Under the pieces are notes generated by a model. That model saw nothing but the letters and a program-made list of their open reading frames with translations, did no database searches and was not told where the DNA came from. Positions 16,777 through 24,249 of a stretch of 41,561 bases of DNA are shown piece after piece. Every line of letters starts with the position of its first letter. The first letter of the stretch is position 1. Made by a program: the position numbers and the translations under genes. Source of the stretch: Leuconostoc gelidum subsp. gelidum KCTC 3527 (GTDB lineage Bacteria; Bacillota; Bacilli; Lactobacillales; Lactobacillaceae); assembly GCF_000166715.1 (NCBI RefSeq), contig NZ_AEMI01000037.1, positions 1 through 41,561 on the forward strand, given 5' to 3'.

Positions 16777-17691
16777 TTATGCATGATCAATAATTCCATC
16801 TTCAACAAAACATTTGGTTTTGATTTCTTGATTAATAATAGGTAACATGTTTTTCAGTACGCTTGGTTGGTTCATAGCATATAAATGAATACCGTCTACG
16901 CCATGATTTAATAAATCTTGAATTTGTTCGAGCGCATAATCAATGCCTGCTTTTTTTAAATCTTCCGGATTATCTTCATATTTATGAACAATTTTAACCA
17001 ACCGTGCCGGCAATGGTGACCCAATCATATGTGCCATACGTTCAGCCTGTGCTTTACTAATGATTGGCAGCACACCAGCAGACACTGGTACTTTAATATA
17101 ATTATTTTTTAATGCTTCTTGCATATTATAGTAGACATCATTTTCAAAGAAAAATTGAGACATCAAAAAATCAGCCCCACTCGCAATTTTTTCTTTAATG
17201 CCAGCCATACTAATACCGGTAATTGGATTATCAATATGACCTTCTGGGTAAATTGCTGCCCCGACATTAAAACCACTAAATTGTTTAATACCATAAATTA
17301 AGTCTTTAGCATAGGGATAATTGACATTAACATAAGTTTTATCTGCTAAATCACCACGTAAAGCAAGTATGTTTTCAATGCCTGCTTGTTCAATTTTTGA
17401 AAGAATATCTCGCAACCTTTCTGGTGTTTGATTCACACCAGTTAAATGATGCAGTGCAGTAACACCGAAATGCATTTGAATATATTGTGCTAGATCTCGT
17501 GTCCTTGTATTATCACCTGATCCACCGGCACCATATGTCACACTGATATAGTCAACGCCTAATTTTTTTGGGTTAACTTCATCCAATGTTTGATAAAGTA
17601 ATTCAATGTCGGTCTCTTTTTTTGGTGGAAAAATTTCAAATGACAATACTGGTGCTGACTTCGTATGATATATTTTAGATATTTTAGTCAT
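16777..17691 (-). CDS. metF: 5,10-methylenetetrahydrofolate reductase
   Basis: Flavoprotein that reduces methylene-THF to 5-methyl-THF, the methyl source for methionine synthesis. LSFEIFPPKKETDIE (N-terminal Glu acts in catalysis), SVTYGAGGSG, ALRGD and AIYPEGHIDN are family hallmarks. At 304 residues it is normal. AAGGAC precedes the ATG. It is downstream of mmuM but has a promoter of its own, and no T-box is visible before it. No metE or metH is present in the window. Confidence 0.93.
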   Translation of the reverse strand: MTKISKIYHTKSAPVLSFEIFPPKKETDIELLYQTLDEVNPKKLGVDYISVTYGAGGSGDNTRTRDLAQYIQMHFGVTALHHLTGVNQTPERLRDILSKIEQAGIENILALRGDLADKTYVNVNYPYAKDLIYGIKQFSGFNVGAAIYPEGHIDNPITGISMAGIKEKIASGADFLMSQFFFENDVYYNMQEALKNNYIKVPVSAGVLPIISKAQAERMAHMIGSPLPARLVKIVHKYEDNPEDLKKAGIDYALEQIQDLLNHGVDGIHLYAMNQPSVLKNMLPIINQEIKTKCFVEDGIIDHA

Positions 17692-17792
17692 ATTCTCGTC
17701 CTTATTATTATTGTTTTCAAACTGTCAAATTAGAACATAATACCGTCTTCTGTGCCACAATTTTTCAAGAGCATATTTATTGTAATTTTATC

Positions 17793-17821
17793 ACTATATA
17801 CATAATATATTTTTAAATCAA
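17793..17821 (-). promoter_or_regulatory. Promoter of metF
   Basis: TTGATT (17816-17821) and TATAGT (17793-17798) on the minus strand, spacer 17. Confidence 0.6.
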
Positions 17822-17869
17822 TTATCATCATCGCCTCTCTTGACTTCAAAGTAATTTATGTTTGAATTA

Positions 17870-18799
17870 CTATACAAATGATTGTTTCGTGTTTATAATG
17901 GCCAGAGCTATTTCATTAATATCATCAGGACTTGTTCTGCAGCAACCGCCAATTAAACTAGCTCCGGCAGCTAGCCATATTGGTACTAATTCATCCCATT
18001 TAATTGGTCCATGTTGACTAACCCAACGTTTAGTTTCTGGATCATAATCATCGCCAGCATTAGGATAAACAATTATTTTCTTACTCGTATTTGGTGTGAT
18101 GTTTTTTAAAGCTGGTAAAATATTTTGAGGCGATGTGCAGTTGACACCAATAGCTTTAATTTGGCTGATTGATTCAAAATAAGTAACCGCTTCTGATAGT
18201 GGCGTGCCGTCCCACAAATGATCGCCATTTTCTGTGGCAAACGATAGATACGCATCAACAGACGGAAACTCTTGTTGTAGTAAGTGGCCTAAGGCCTTAG
18301 TTTCTTCAAAATTTGGCATCGTCTCCAAGGCAAATACATCTACACCATCAGCAATTAAACGAGCAATACGGGGCCGATGAAATGCTTGGAATTCAGATTC
18401 TGATAAATAATAATTACCGGTGTACTCAGCACCATTTGCCAGATAAGCACCATAAGGTCCAACGGATCCAGCGATTAAACCATCACTTCGATTAGAATTT
18501 TCAAGGCCATGCCTAGCTAAATTGACAGCTGAATCTATGAGTTCATATGCTTTTGTTTCACTTAATCCCTGATCCGTAAAAGATTTTATATGCGCCTGAT
18601 AGGTATCAGTAATCGCTAACGAAGCCCCTGCATTAAAATAGTTTTTATGAATATCACAGATATCTTCTGGCGATTGAATCAATGCCGAGGCTGACCACCA
18701 ACTATTATTCACATCGATCTGTCGTTTTTCAAGTTCACTACCCATACCACCATCTATTACAACTACTCCTGATTCAATATATGATTCAAACTTTGTCAT
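17870..18799 (-). CDS. mmuM: Homocysteine S-methyltransferase
   Basis: Transfers a methyl group from S-methylmethionine (or SAM) to homocysteine to give methionine. The zinc ligands are visible as the Cys of GVNCTSP (about residue 226) and the Cys pair in GGCCRTSP (about 288). DGGMGSELEKR near the N-terminus is also typical. At 309 residues it matches MmuM. It starts 15 bases after an amino-acid permease and shares its Met T-box. Confidence 0.93.
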   Translation of the reverse strand: MTKFESYIESGVVVIDGGMGSELEKRQIDVNNSWWSASALIQSPEDICDIHKNYFNAGASLAITDTYQAHIKSFTDQGLSETKAYELIDSAVNLARHGLENSNRSDGLIAGSVGPYGAYLANGAEYTGNYYLSESEFQAFHRPRIARLIADGVDVFALETMPNFEETKALGHLLQQEFPSVDAYLSFATENGDHLWDGTPLSEAVTYFESISQIKAIGVNCTSPQNILPALKNITPNTSKKIIVYPNAGDDYDPETKRWVSQHGPIKWDELVPIWLAAGASLIGGCCRTSPDDINEIALAIINTKQSFV

Positions 18800-18814
18800 G
18801 CCAGTTCTCCTACT

Positions 18815-20206
18815 TTATTTCTTGGTCATTGTTACTGTTGACAAATGGCGCTTTGGCCACCATTTAAACTTTAAATAATAATAACCATACACTAAAATTA
18901 TAAATGGTACTGACCATAACAGCGCTGCCCGTTGCTGAGGATCAAAAATAACCAAAATAATTGACAACGATGAGCCAATAAATCCAGCTAGTGGTAAAAT
19001 CGGATAGGCCCATTTTGGATAACGTAATTCTTGAGTTCGATTTTCACGTTTTAGTAGTTGGTAATACTTATAGTGCGACCAACTAATCGCTATCCACACG
19101 AATACCACTGCTAATCCTGAAACTTCTACTAATATAAGATATAAGGACCCTGCAGCCATAAAACTAGACCCTAAAGCTAAAATACCACCCACAAGACTTG
19201 CCAAAAGAGCCCTGATTGGAATACCATTTTCATTTACTTTCTCAAACTTGGCAGAAATTAATCCTTCATGACTCAATGACCACAACATACGCGTCGAAGC
19301 ATATAGACCTGAGTTAGCCATTGAAATGATACCGGTTAAAATGACAAAATTCATAATATCTGCGGCATAAGGTATCCCAATCATACTAAATACTGTGACA
19401 AATGGACTTTGAGTAACAGCCGCTTTTTCGTAAGGAATAATTGCTGCCAAAATAGTAATACTACCAATAAAGAAAATAACTTGACGCCACCAAACTGCTT
19501 TTATCGCTTTAGATATGGCACGACTTGGGTCTGCAGCTTCGCCAGCCGTAATGGCCATCAGTTCGGTACCACTAAAGGCGAAATTAACTGCTAACATTGT
19601 TGTAAATACAGCGCCAATACCATTTGGAAAAACGCCATGACTGAAAATGTTTTGAAAGCCAACATTTTGCGTTTTGCTAGAATGTAATACACCCGTTAGG
19701 ATCAATACACCAACAATCAAAAATGCAACTATGGCAACAACCTTAATAGCAGCTAACCAATATTCACTTTCACCAAATATTTTAACTGAAAATATATTAC
19801 TCAATAAAATAATAACAAGAAATACCCCGGAAAACGCCCACACAGGAATATTTGGAAACCATCTTTGCATAATAATACCTGATGCTGTAAATTCAGACCC
19901 TAAGGCAATTGTCCATGTTAACCAGTAGGAAATAGCAACGAAAAATCCAGTGGCTGGCCCTATTAATTTTTGTGCATGATAATGAAATGCACCCGTTTGT
20001 GGCATCGCAATTGATAATTCAGCCACACTTAGCATCACCAAATAGACTAAAATTGCACCCACAGAATACGCTAAAATTGTACCAAAAGCCCCTGCTGTAT
20101 GAATTGTGTAAGCAGATGACAAAAATAATCCTGTGCCAATACCACTGGCTAATCCAATCATTTGTATTTGTCGTGCTGTCATTGCACGTTTTAATTTCCC
20201 TGCCAT
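18815..20206 (-). CDS. Amino-acid permease, probably S-methylmethionine or methionine
   Basis: APC-superfamily transporter with about 12 membrane segments and the signature IGLASGIGTGLFLSS in the first. The ATG at 20206 (MAGKLKRAMTARQ) follows GAGG by five bases. A frame from 20227 adds seven residues but has no ribosome binding site. It precedes mmuM and follows a T-box whose specifier reads AUG, so substrate is inferred to be S-methylmethionine (as for MmuP) or methionine. Sequence alone would not tell. Confidence 0.82.
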   Translation of the reverse strand: MAGKLKRAMTARQIQMIGLASGIGTGLFLSSAYTIHTAGAFGTILAYSVGAILVYLVMLSVAELSIAMPQTGAFHYHAQKLIGPATGFFVAISYWLTWTIALGSEFTASGIIMQRWFPNIPVWAFSGVFLVIILLSNIFSVKIFGESEYWLAAIKVVAIVAFLIVGVLILTGVLHSSKTQNVGFQNIFSHGVFPNGIGAVFTTMLAVNFAFSGTELMAITAGEAADPSRAISKAIKAVWWRQVIFFIGSITILAAIIPYEKAAVTQSPFVTVFSMIGIPYAADIMNFVILTGIISMANSGLYASTRMLWSLSHEGLISAKFEKVNENGIPIRALLASLVGGILALGSSFMAAGSLYLILVEVSGLAVVFVWIAISWSHYKYYQLLKRENRTQELRYPKWAYPILPLAGFIGSSLSIILVIFDPQQRAALLWSVPFIILVYGYYYLKFKWWPKRHLSTVTMTKK

Positions 20207-20257
20207 TTTATCCTCGATCCAGTTCATTTAATTATAACCAACAACTAAATACCGATA

Positions 20258-20552
20258 AAAACAAAAAATCCCGCAGTTTGAACTTAATCAAACTGCGGGA
20301 CGACTTATCGTGTTACCACCCGGTATTTGTATGTTTAAAAACATACCTCATACAATCGCCATGCTTTAAAAAATTTAAAGATAGGAATTGCTGTTGCTAT
20401 AACGGGCACACCCGGTCATTGCTCACAACGCATTAGCGTATGCTCACCATGGCGTATCTCTCCAAGACCATTTTCATATCATCGCGCAATCTACTTTCAC
20501 CAAACATAGATTCTCTTAGTGTGCTCACGATATTACTTATCTCTTCACTGTT
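20258..20552 (-). ncRNA. T-box leader of the permease-mmuM operon (Met)
   Basis: The T-box GGGTGGTAAC (minus strand, 20312-20321) precedes a perfect 13-bp terminator (20269-20281 with 20288-20300) with a T-rich tail. Stem I has the conserved TTTGGTGAAAG apical segment. An AUG triplet followed by A at 20475-20477 lies at the specifier position, opposite an AGTAATATCG strand. Uncharged initiator or elongator tRNA-Met should turn the operon on. Confidence 0.9.
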
Positions 20553-20558
20553 GAGAAT

Positions 20559-20587
20559 ATAATAACAACTTTATCAGACGATGTCAA
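20559..20587 (-). promoter_or_regulatory. Promoter of the Met T-box
   Basis: Consensus TTGACA (20582-20587) and TATTAT (20559-20564) with a 17-base spacer on the minus strand. Confidence 0.8.
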
Positions 20588-20662
20588 ATTTTTTTGTATC
20601 CATGTTACTTATAGAAACAATTTTTTCATAATTTATCTCCAAAAACGTTTTGAAACAATTAA

Positions 20663-21805
20663 TTAAATCATTTCCAAATGCAATTGTTCTGGTTTTGCCC
20701 ACCCCATTTTGCGCATCACACGATAACCCACAAATGACACAACAACTGGTACGACAACACCAACACCCATATAAGCAGCAAACGCAACTGGATTTGATCC
20801 TGCCAAAGCCAAAGGGACAATAAACGAATTAAATCCAATACCCGCCATAGCAAAAGGTGCTGTGACATGAAATACTAATGTAGCAATTGGGGCTGCAATG
20901 GCTGCACCAATCATTGGTGGAATAATCAATGCTGGATTTTTAGTCAAATTTGGAAATTGAATTTTCGGCGTCACAATACCCTGTGCGATCGTTGCACCAA
21001 TTTTATTTTCTTGAAATGACATTGCGGGAAAACCAACAAACACGGCTGTTGTACCGATTAATATTGCACCAGCAGCTTGAGGTGACGTCACCCCTGTTGC
21101 ACCAATGGCCACAGCTAGTGCAGCCGCTGAAGCTGGCGTCATTGTCATAGCACCAAATACCATCGCAACAATTGCTGTACCAATAATGGGATTCACAGCC
21201 ACACTAGAGGCGATAAAATGTCCAACAGCCACCAATGCTGGTGTCGTCACCATCGCTAAGTAATACCCGCTCACTGTACCCACAATTGTTGTAGCAGCTG
21301 GCACAATCACCATATCCAACGGTGTTTTACCACTCAACCATTTTCCAAACAACACTGCAATAATAGCTGCGATGACAGCTGAAATCGGTTGTCCAGTTGT
21401 TATAATCGCTGAACCTGCTGCCTGTGTACCAGCATAGCCTGTTGCCGTAACACCTTGAACCGCTGTATTACTAAAAAAGACAGCGTTAGCACCGACAGTC
21501 GATGCAGCCATAGCACTAAACATGACCATTGTATTTGTTTTCATCTGCGATGCGACCGCTGCACCAAACGCAGCTGGTAACATAATTTTTGTGATTGCAC
21601 CCATCTGCACCATTGGTGCCCAATTGATAAATCCGGCAATAGTTTGCAATAACAATCCCATTCCCAAAGTCACTAAAATAGCATTTGAAACCGCTGCCGA
21701 TGTTTTATACACAATATCGCGAATAGATTCTTCAGCTTCTCCAACTTTTGCTTGGATCGCTTCTTTATTAATTTGTGTTCCTTTATTAATTGCATTTTGT
21801 GCCAT
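20663..21805 (-). CDS. EIIC-like membrane protein (PTS_EIIC_2 family)
   Basis: The 380-residue protein has about eight to ten hydrophobic segments rich in Ala, Gly and Val, with MKTNTMVMFSAMAASTVGAN and GAMTMTPASAAALAVAIGATG. It resembles the stand-alone EIIC-like family usually named PTS sugar transporter subunit IIC. No EIIA, EIIB or sugar gene is near, so phosphotransfer is doubtful. Only the leader tells about function: it encodes a leucine-rich peptide followed by an attenuator, which points to amino-acid control. AAGGAG precedes the ATG. No clear terminator follows before the Met T-box promoter. Confidence 0.8.
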   Translation of the reverse strand: MAQNAINKGTQINKEAIQAKVGEAEESIRDIVYKTSAAVSNAILVTLGMGLLLQTIAGFINWAPMVQMGAITKIMLPAAFGAAVASQMKTNTMVMFSAMAASTVGANAVFFSNTAVQGVTATGYAGTQAAGSAIITTGQPISAVIAAIIAVLFGKWLSGKTPLDMVIVPAATTIVGTVSGYYLAMVTTPALVAVGHFIASSVAVNPIIGTAIVAMVFGAMTMTPASAAALAVAIGATGVTSPQAAGAILIGTTAVFVGFPAMSFQENKIGATIAQGIVTPKIQFPNLTKNPALIIPPMIGAAIAAPIATLVFHVTAPFAMAGIGFNSFIVPLALAGSNPVAFAAYMGVGVVVPVVVSFVGYRVMRKMGWAKPEQLHLEMI

Positions 21806-21854
21806 AATCCTAATCTCCTTTTAACTTACACTTCAATTGAGCATCGCAATCATT

Positions 21855-22089
21855 GGAGAAAAAGAAAAACGCCCCAACGATTGCTCGTTAGGACGTTTTC
21901 ACGTCATATTCCTAACCAGCTACATAAACTTACTTTTAAAGTCCAGTAGTTGATCTTGCTCAAATAACAACCAACTAGACTCAAATGAGAAGAAGGTTGC
22001 GGAGAAGTGCACTATTCACTTGTTTATAAAAAGTTTTAATCATGTTGTCTCTCCTTGTTATTGAGCAATTGCTTGCTTACTTCTTGATG
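21855..22089 (-). ncRNA. Attenuator leader of the EIIC-like gene
   Basis: From a predicted start near 22089 the RNA carries a 20-codon ORF, a hairpin (21972-21980 with 21942-21953, with a small bulge), an antiterminator (21911-21916 with 21887-21892 and an inner ACGT/ACGT stem) and a 15-bp terminator (21866-21880 with 21885-21899, two G-U pairs) followed by a T-run. Antiterminator and terminator share 21887-21896. An extra inverted repeat joins 22055-22068 to 21956-21970. No T-box sequence is present. Confidence 0.8.
21981..22043 (-). CDS. Leader peptide, leucine-rich, 20 residues
   Basis: The ATG at 22043 has AGGAG seven bases upstream. The peptide begins MIKTFYKQV and ends in ALLRNLLLI, with five Leu codons (CTT, CTC) among the last eight, just before the stop and the first hairpin of the attenuator. 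Control codons at this place make the ribosome stall when charged tRNA is scarce. Leucine is the best guess. The single Ile codon before the stop could also count. Confidence 0.75.
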   Translation of the reverse strand: MIKTFYKQVNSALLRNLLLI

Positions 22090-22095
22090 AATAAT

Positions 22096-22124
22096 ACTAT
22101 ACAGATATAAATTTAAAATGTCAA
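22096..22124 (-). promoter_or_regulatory. Promoter of the EIIC-like gene
   Basis: TTGACA (22119-22124) and TATAGT (22096-22101) on the minus strand, spacer 17: the strongest promoter match in the window. Confidence 0.85.
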
Positions 22125-22149
22125 TAGTTTTATTTTTATCATTATAAAT

Positions 22150-22182
22150 ACATAAAAAAGACTGATTCTATCATCAGTCTTT
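22150..22182 (-). terminator. Terminator of upp
   Basis: A 10-bp stem (22157-22166 with 22173-22182) with a 6-nt loop and a T-run on the minus strand, just past the upp stop. Confidence 0.85.
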
Positions 22183-22192
22183 CAATCGTAAA

Positions 22193-22822
22193 TTACATTG
22201 TCCCAAACAATCGATCACCAGCATCACCCAATCCAGGAATAATATAGCCGTTTTTATCCAAGCCGTCATCTAACGATCCTGTATAAATATCAACGTCAGG
22301 ATGGGCTTCCTGAACTGCCTTAACCCCTTCAGGTGCTGAAACTAAAGTAATCAATTTAATATGTTTTGCCCCACGCTTTTTCAAAGCAACAATAGCATCT
22401 TTTGCTGAACCGCCAGTAGCAAGCATCGGATCAACTAATAACACGTCCCGCTGATCAATATCTTCTGGTAATTTAATAAAGTATTCTACCGGTTCCAAAG
22501 TTTCTTCGTCACGATACATACCAATATGTCCAATTTTAGCTGCAGGAATCAACTGTACAATCCCGTCCACCATGCCTAATCCAGCACGCAAAATAGGTAC
22601 AACAGCTAGTTTTTTGCCTGCCAATTGCTTTTTAGTCGTTGTCGCCACTGGTGTTTGCACAACAACATCTTCCAATTGCAAATCACGACTTGCTTCATAT
22701 GTCATAAGCATTGCAATTTCATCAACAAGCGCTCTGAAATCTTTTGTCCCGACATTCTTATTACGAATCATTGTTAGTTTATGTTGAATCAATGGATGAT
22801 CCATTTCGATAAATTTTCCCAT
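22193..22822 (-). CDS. upp: Uracil phosphoribosyltransferase
   Basis: Salvages uracil with PRPP to UMP. The PRPP loop [15 protein letters not shown] (about residues 125-139) and the uracil-binding C-terminal segment [17 protein letters not shown] are intact, and 209 residues is the normal length. No ribosome binding site lies directly before the ATG. A short frame from 22863 ends six bases before it and might couple translation. An extended -10 promoter lies 70 bases upstream. Confidence 0.96.
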   Translation of the reverse strand: MGKFIEMDHPLIQHKLTMIRNKNVGTKDFRALVDEIAMLMTYEASRDLQLEDVVVQTPVATTTKKQLAGKKLAVVPILRAGLGMVDGIVQLIPAAKIGHIGMYRDEETLEPVEYFIKLPEDIDQRDVLLVDPMLATGGSAKDAIVALKKRGAKHIKLITLVSAPEGVKAVQEAHPDVDIYTGSLDDGLDKNGYIIPGLGDAGDRLFGTM

Positions 22823-22891
22823 AATGTTTATATTAAGCGTGTAAAATGTAAATTACGACGCATTTCCTTTCAAATTAATTTATCTACTTCT

Positions 22892-22900
22892 ATTATAGCA
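22892..22900 (-). promoter_or_regulatory. Extended -10 promoter of upp
   Basis: TGCTATAAT on the minus strand, a perfect -10 with TGN extension. The -35 region is poor. Confidence 0.6.
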
Positions 22901-23187
22901 AAAAATCCTCTTGTAAAGTATCAACGCTGACTATCACTTATTCAAATTTTGTTTATTAAACAACAGACATTTTCTTAATTTTTAGATTTTAATCAAATAT
23001 TTAGAATAAAATTTTTATTTCTTAACACCGCATAACAGTACCATAAATAACAAGTCATATGATTTAATAAACTAATTAAAACATACAACTTTAAAATTAA
23101 TCTATAGTCAAAAATACATTCCACCAAAAACTGATGATATGATACATATTAACGCAATTTCTATTTTATTTTTTACTAAAACTAAGG
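22901..23187. other. AT-rich intergenic stretch without visible gene
   Basis: Between the upp promoter and the tRNA-Arg promoter I see no ORF with a ribosome binding site, no strong hairpin and no repeat. It is markedly AT-rich. Confidence 0.6.
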
Positions 23188-23193
23188 TATAAT
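23188..23193 (+). promoter_or_regulatory. -10 element of tRNA-Arg
   Basis: Perfect TATAAT eleven bases before the tRNA, with TTTATT (23165-23170) as a partial -35 at a 17-base spacing. Confidence 0.6.
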
Positions 23194-23203
23194 ATGATAG
23201 TTC

Positions 23204-23276
<73 letters not shown>

Positions 23277-23278
23277 TC

Positions 23279-23308
23279 AAAAAGCACGACTAAAAGTCGT
23301 GCTTTTTC
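23279..23308 (+). terminator. Terminator of tRNA-Arg
   Basis: A perfect 13-bp stem (23279-23291 with 23295-23307), three-base loop and T-run directly after the tRNA. Confidence 0.9.
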
Positions 23309-23336
23309 TATCTCTAATAATGCTTTCCCAGCTATA

Positions 23337-23951
23337 TTAACCCTTAATATTTGCGCGTTCAGCCACTGGTATTAAAACATTACCAACAACAGTAATCAAA
23401 ATAAACCCAACAATCATTTCAAAAATGGCATTAAACGATACAATACCAATTAACCAACTCAACAGATTTTGATCAGGAATACCTGTAAAATTTGTATGCA
23501 TCACAGTGAAACCAATTGTTGTTAAAGTGACAACGCCAACTGTATTAATAAGTGCAGCCACAATTCCAAGAATGCCTAGTCCAATGGTCCTAATTGTTCC
23601 CGATCGTTTACGTAAAAAATAATTAAATAATAATCCAACTAGAAAACCAACCAAAATTCGTGGGATCAATGCTGTAAAAGGATTTTGAAACATTAGTGAA
23701 CCAATTGTTCCTGGGTGAGTTATCGCGTTAATAAATGACATTATTCCCCAAAAGAAACCAACAACAGCACCATATTTAGGTCCCAATAAAATACCAGCTA
23801 ACGCCACTGTAAATTGTATAATTGTCGCGCTGGCACCAATTACGAATGCCCCTAATGGCATCACACCAAGACACGGCACAATCATTTGCAGCAAAACAAT
23901 CGCAACAAACAAAGTTGTAACCACATAATATTTTATTTTTTGATTTGTCAT
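23337..23951 (-). CDS. ECF transporter S component, possibly pantothenate-type
   Basis: Substrate-binding membrane subunit of an energy-coupling-factor vitamin transporter that uses a shared AT module encoded elsewhere. About six membrane segments. GAFVIGASATIIQFTVALAG and GILLGPKYGAVVGFFWGIMSFINA are typical of S components, and the latter resembles PanT-like proteins, but substrate is uncertain. The start MTNQKIKYYV at 23951 gives 204 residues. A frame from 24035 would run through the -35 element and a hairpin. No classical ribosome binding site precedes the ATG. A 7-bp hairpin (23960-23983) ends eight bases before it. Confidence 0.78.
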   Translation of the reverse strand: MTNQKIKYYVVTTLFVAIVLLQMIVPCLGVMPLGAFVIGASATIIQFTVALAGILLGPKYGAVVGFFWGIMSFINAITHPGTIGSLMFQNPFTALIPRILVGFLVGLLFNYFLRKRSGTIRTIGLGILGIVAALINTVGVVTLTTIGFTVMHTNFTGIPDQNLLSWLIGIVSFNAIFEMIVGFILITVVGNVLIPVAERANIKG

Positions 23952-23959
23952 AGTTTTTT

Positions 23960-23983
23960 CGGCTATGTAAAAAGCAATAACCG
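23960..23983 (-). promoter_or_regulatory. Hairpin at the ECF S-component start
   Basis: CGGTTAT pairs with ATAGCCG (one U-G) around a U-rich 10-nt loop and is followed by AAAAAAC and the ATG. U-rich loop plus A-rich tail recalls small H-type pseudoknot riboswitches, but no known consensus fits well. Confidence 0.4.
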
Positions 23984-24005
23984 CCCTTTTTTTATTTATA
24001 TCTAC

Positions 24006-24035
24006 ATTGTATCTTAGAAAGCCACTCAAACACAA
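24006..24035 (-). promoter_or_regulatory. Promoter of the ECF S component
   Basis: TTGTGT (24030-24035) and TACAAT (24006-24011) on the minus strand, spacer 18. Confidence 0.6.
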
Positions 24036-24070
24036 TAAAAATACACTGTTAATTCGAATTAACAGTGTAT
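24033..24070 (-). terminator. Terminator downstream of ileS (perfect 30-bp palindrome)
   Basis: Positions 24041-24070 read the same on both strands, giving a 13-bp stem with a TCGA loop, followed on the minus strand by TTTTATTG. It lies about 180 bases past the ileS stop. The stretch 24071-24249 in between holds no clear gene. Confidence 0.7.
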
Positions 24071-24249
24071 GTTACTGGTTTATACCAGCACGTTCTCGTT
24101 CGTAATCAAACTTTTTGGCATAATTAAAGCCATTAGTTCACTGAAAAGTGCCACATTTACTAACTTTGAGCTAACACTTTAGAATTTTCAAATAACATAG
24201 TTCGTCAACTATTATTGTTTGTTTTCCACATATAAATCTGACGCTGATT

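Noticed and set aside
19972-20436. 154-codon plus-strand frame across the permease start and its T-box
   Set aside because: It covers well-supported features on the other strand and has no family resemblance.
21855-22089. T-box for the EIIC-like gene
   Set aside because: No T-box consensus (GGGTGGNACC) or Stem I is present. The leader ORF and competing hairpins explain it better.
23960-23983. Known preQ1 riboswitch upstream of the ECF S component
   Set aside because: Loop and tail composition is suggestive but the consensus C and stem positions do not match, and the protein is not QueT-like. Kept only as an unclassified hairpin.
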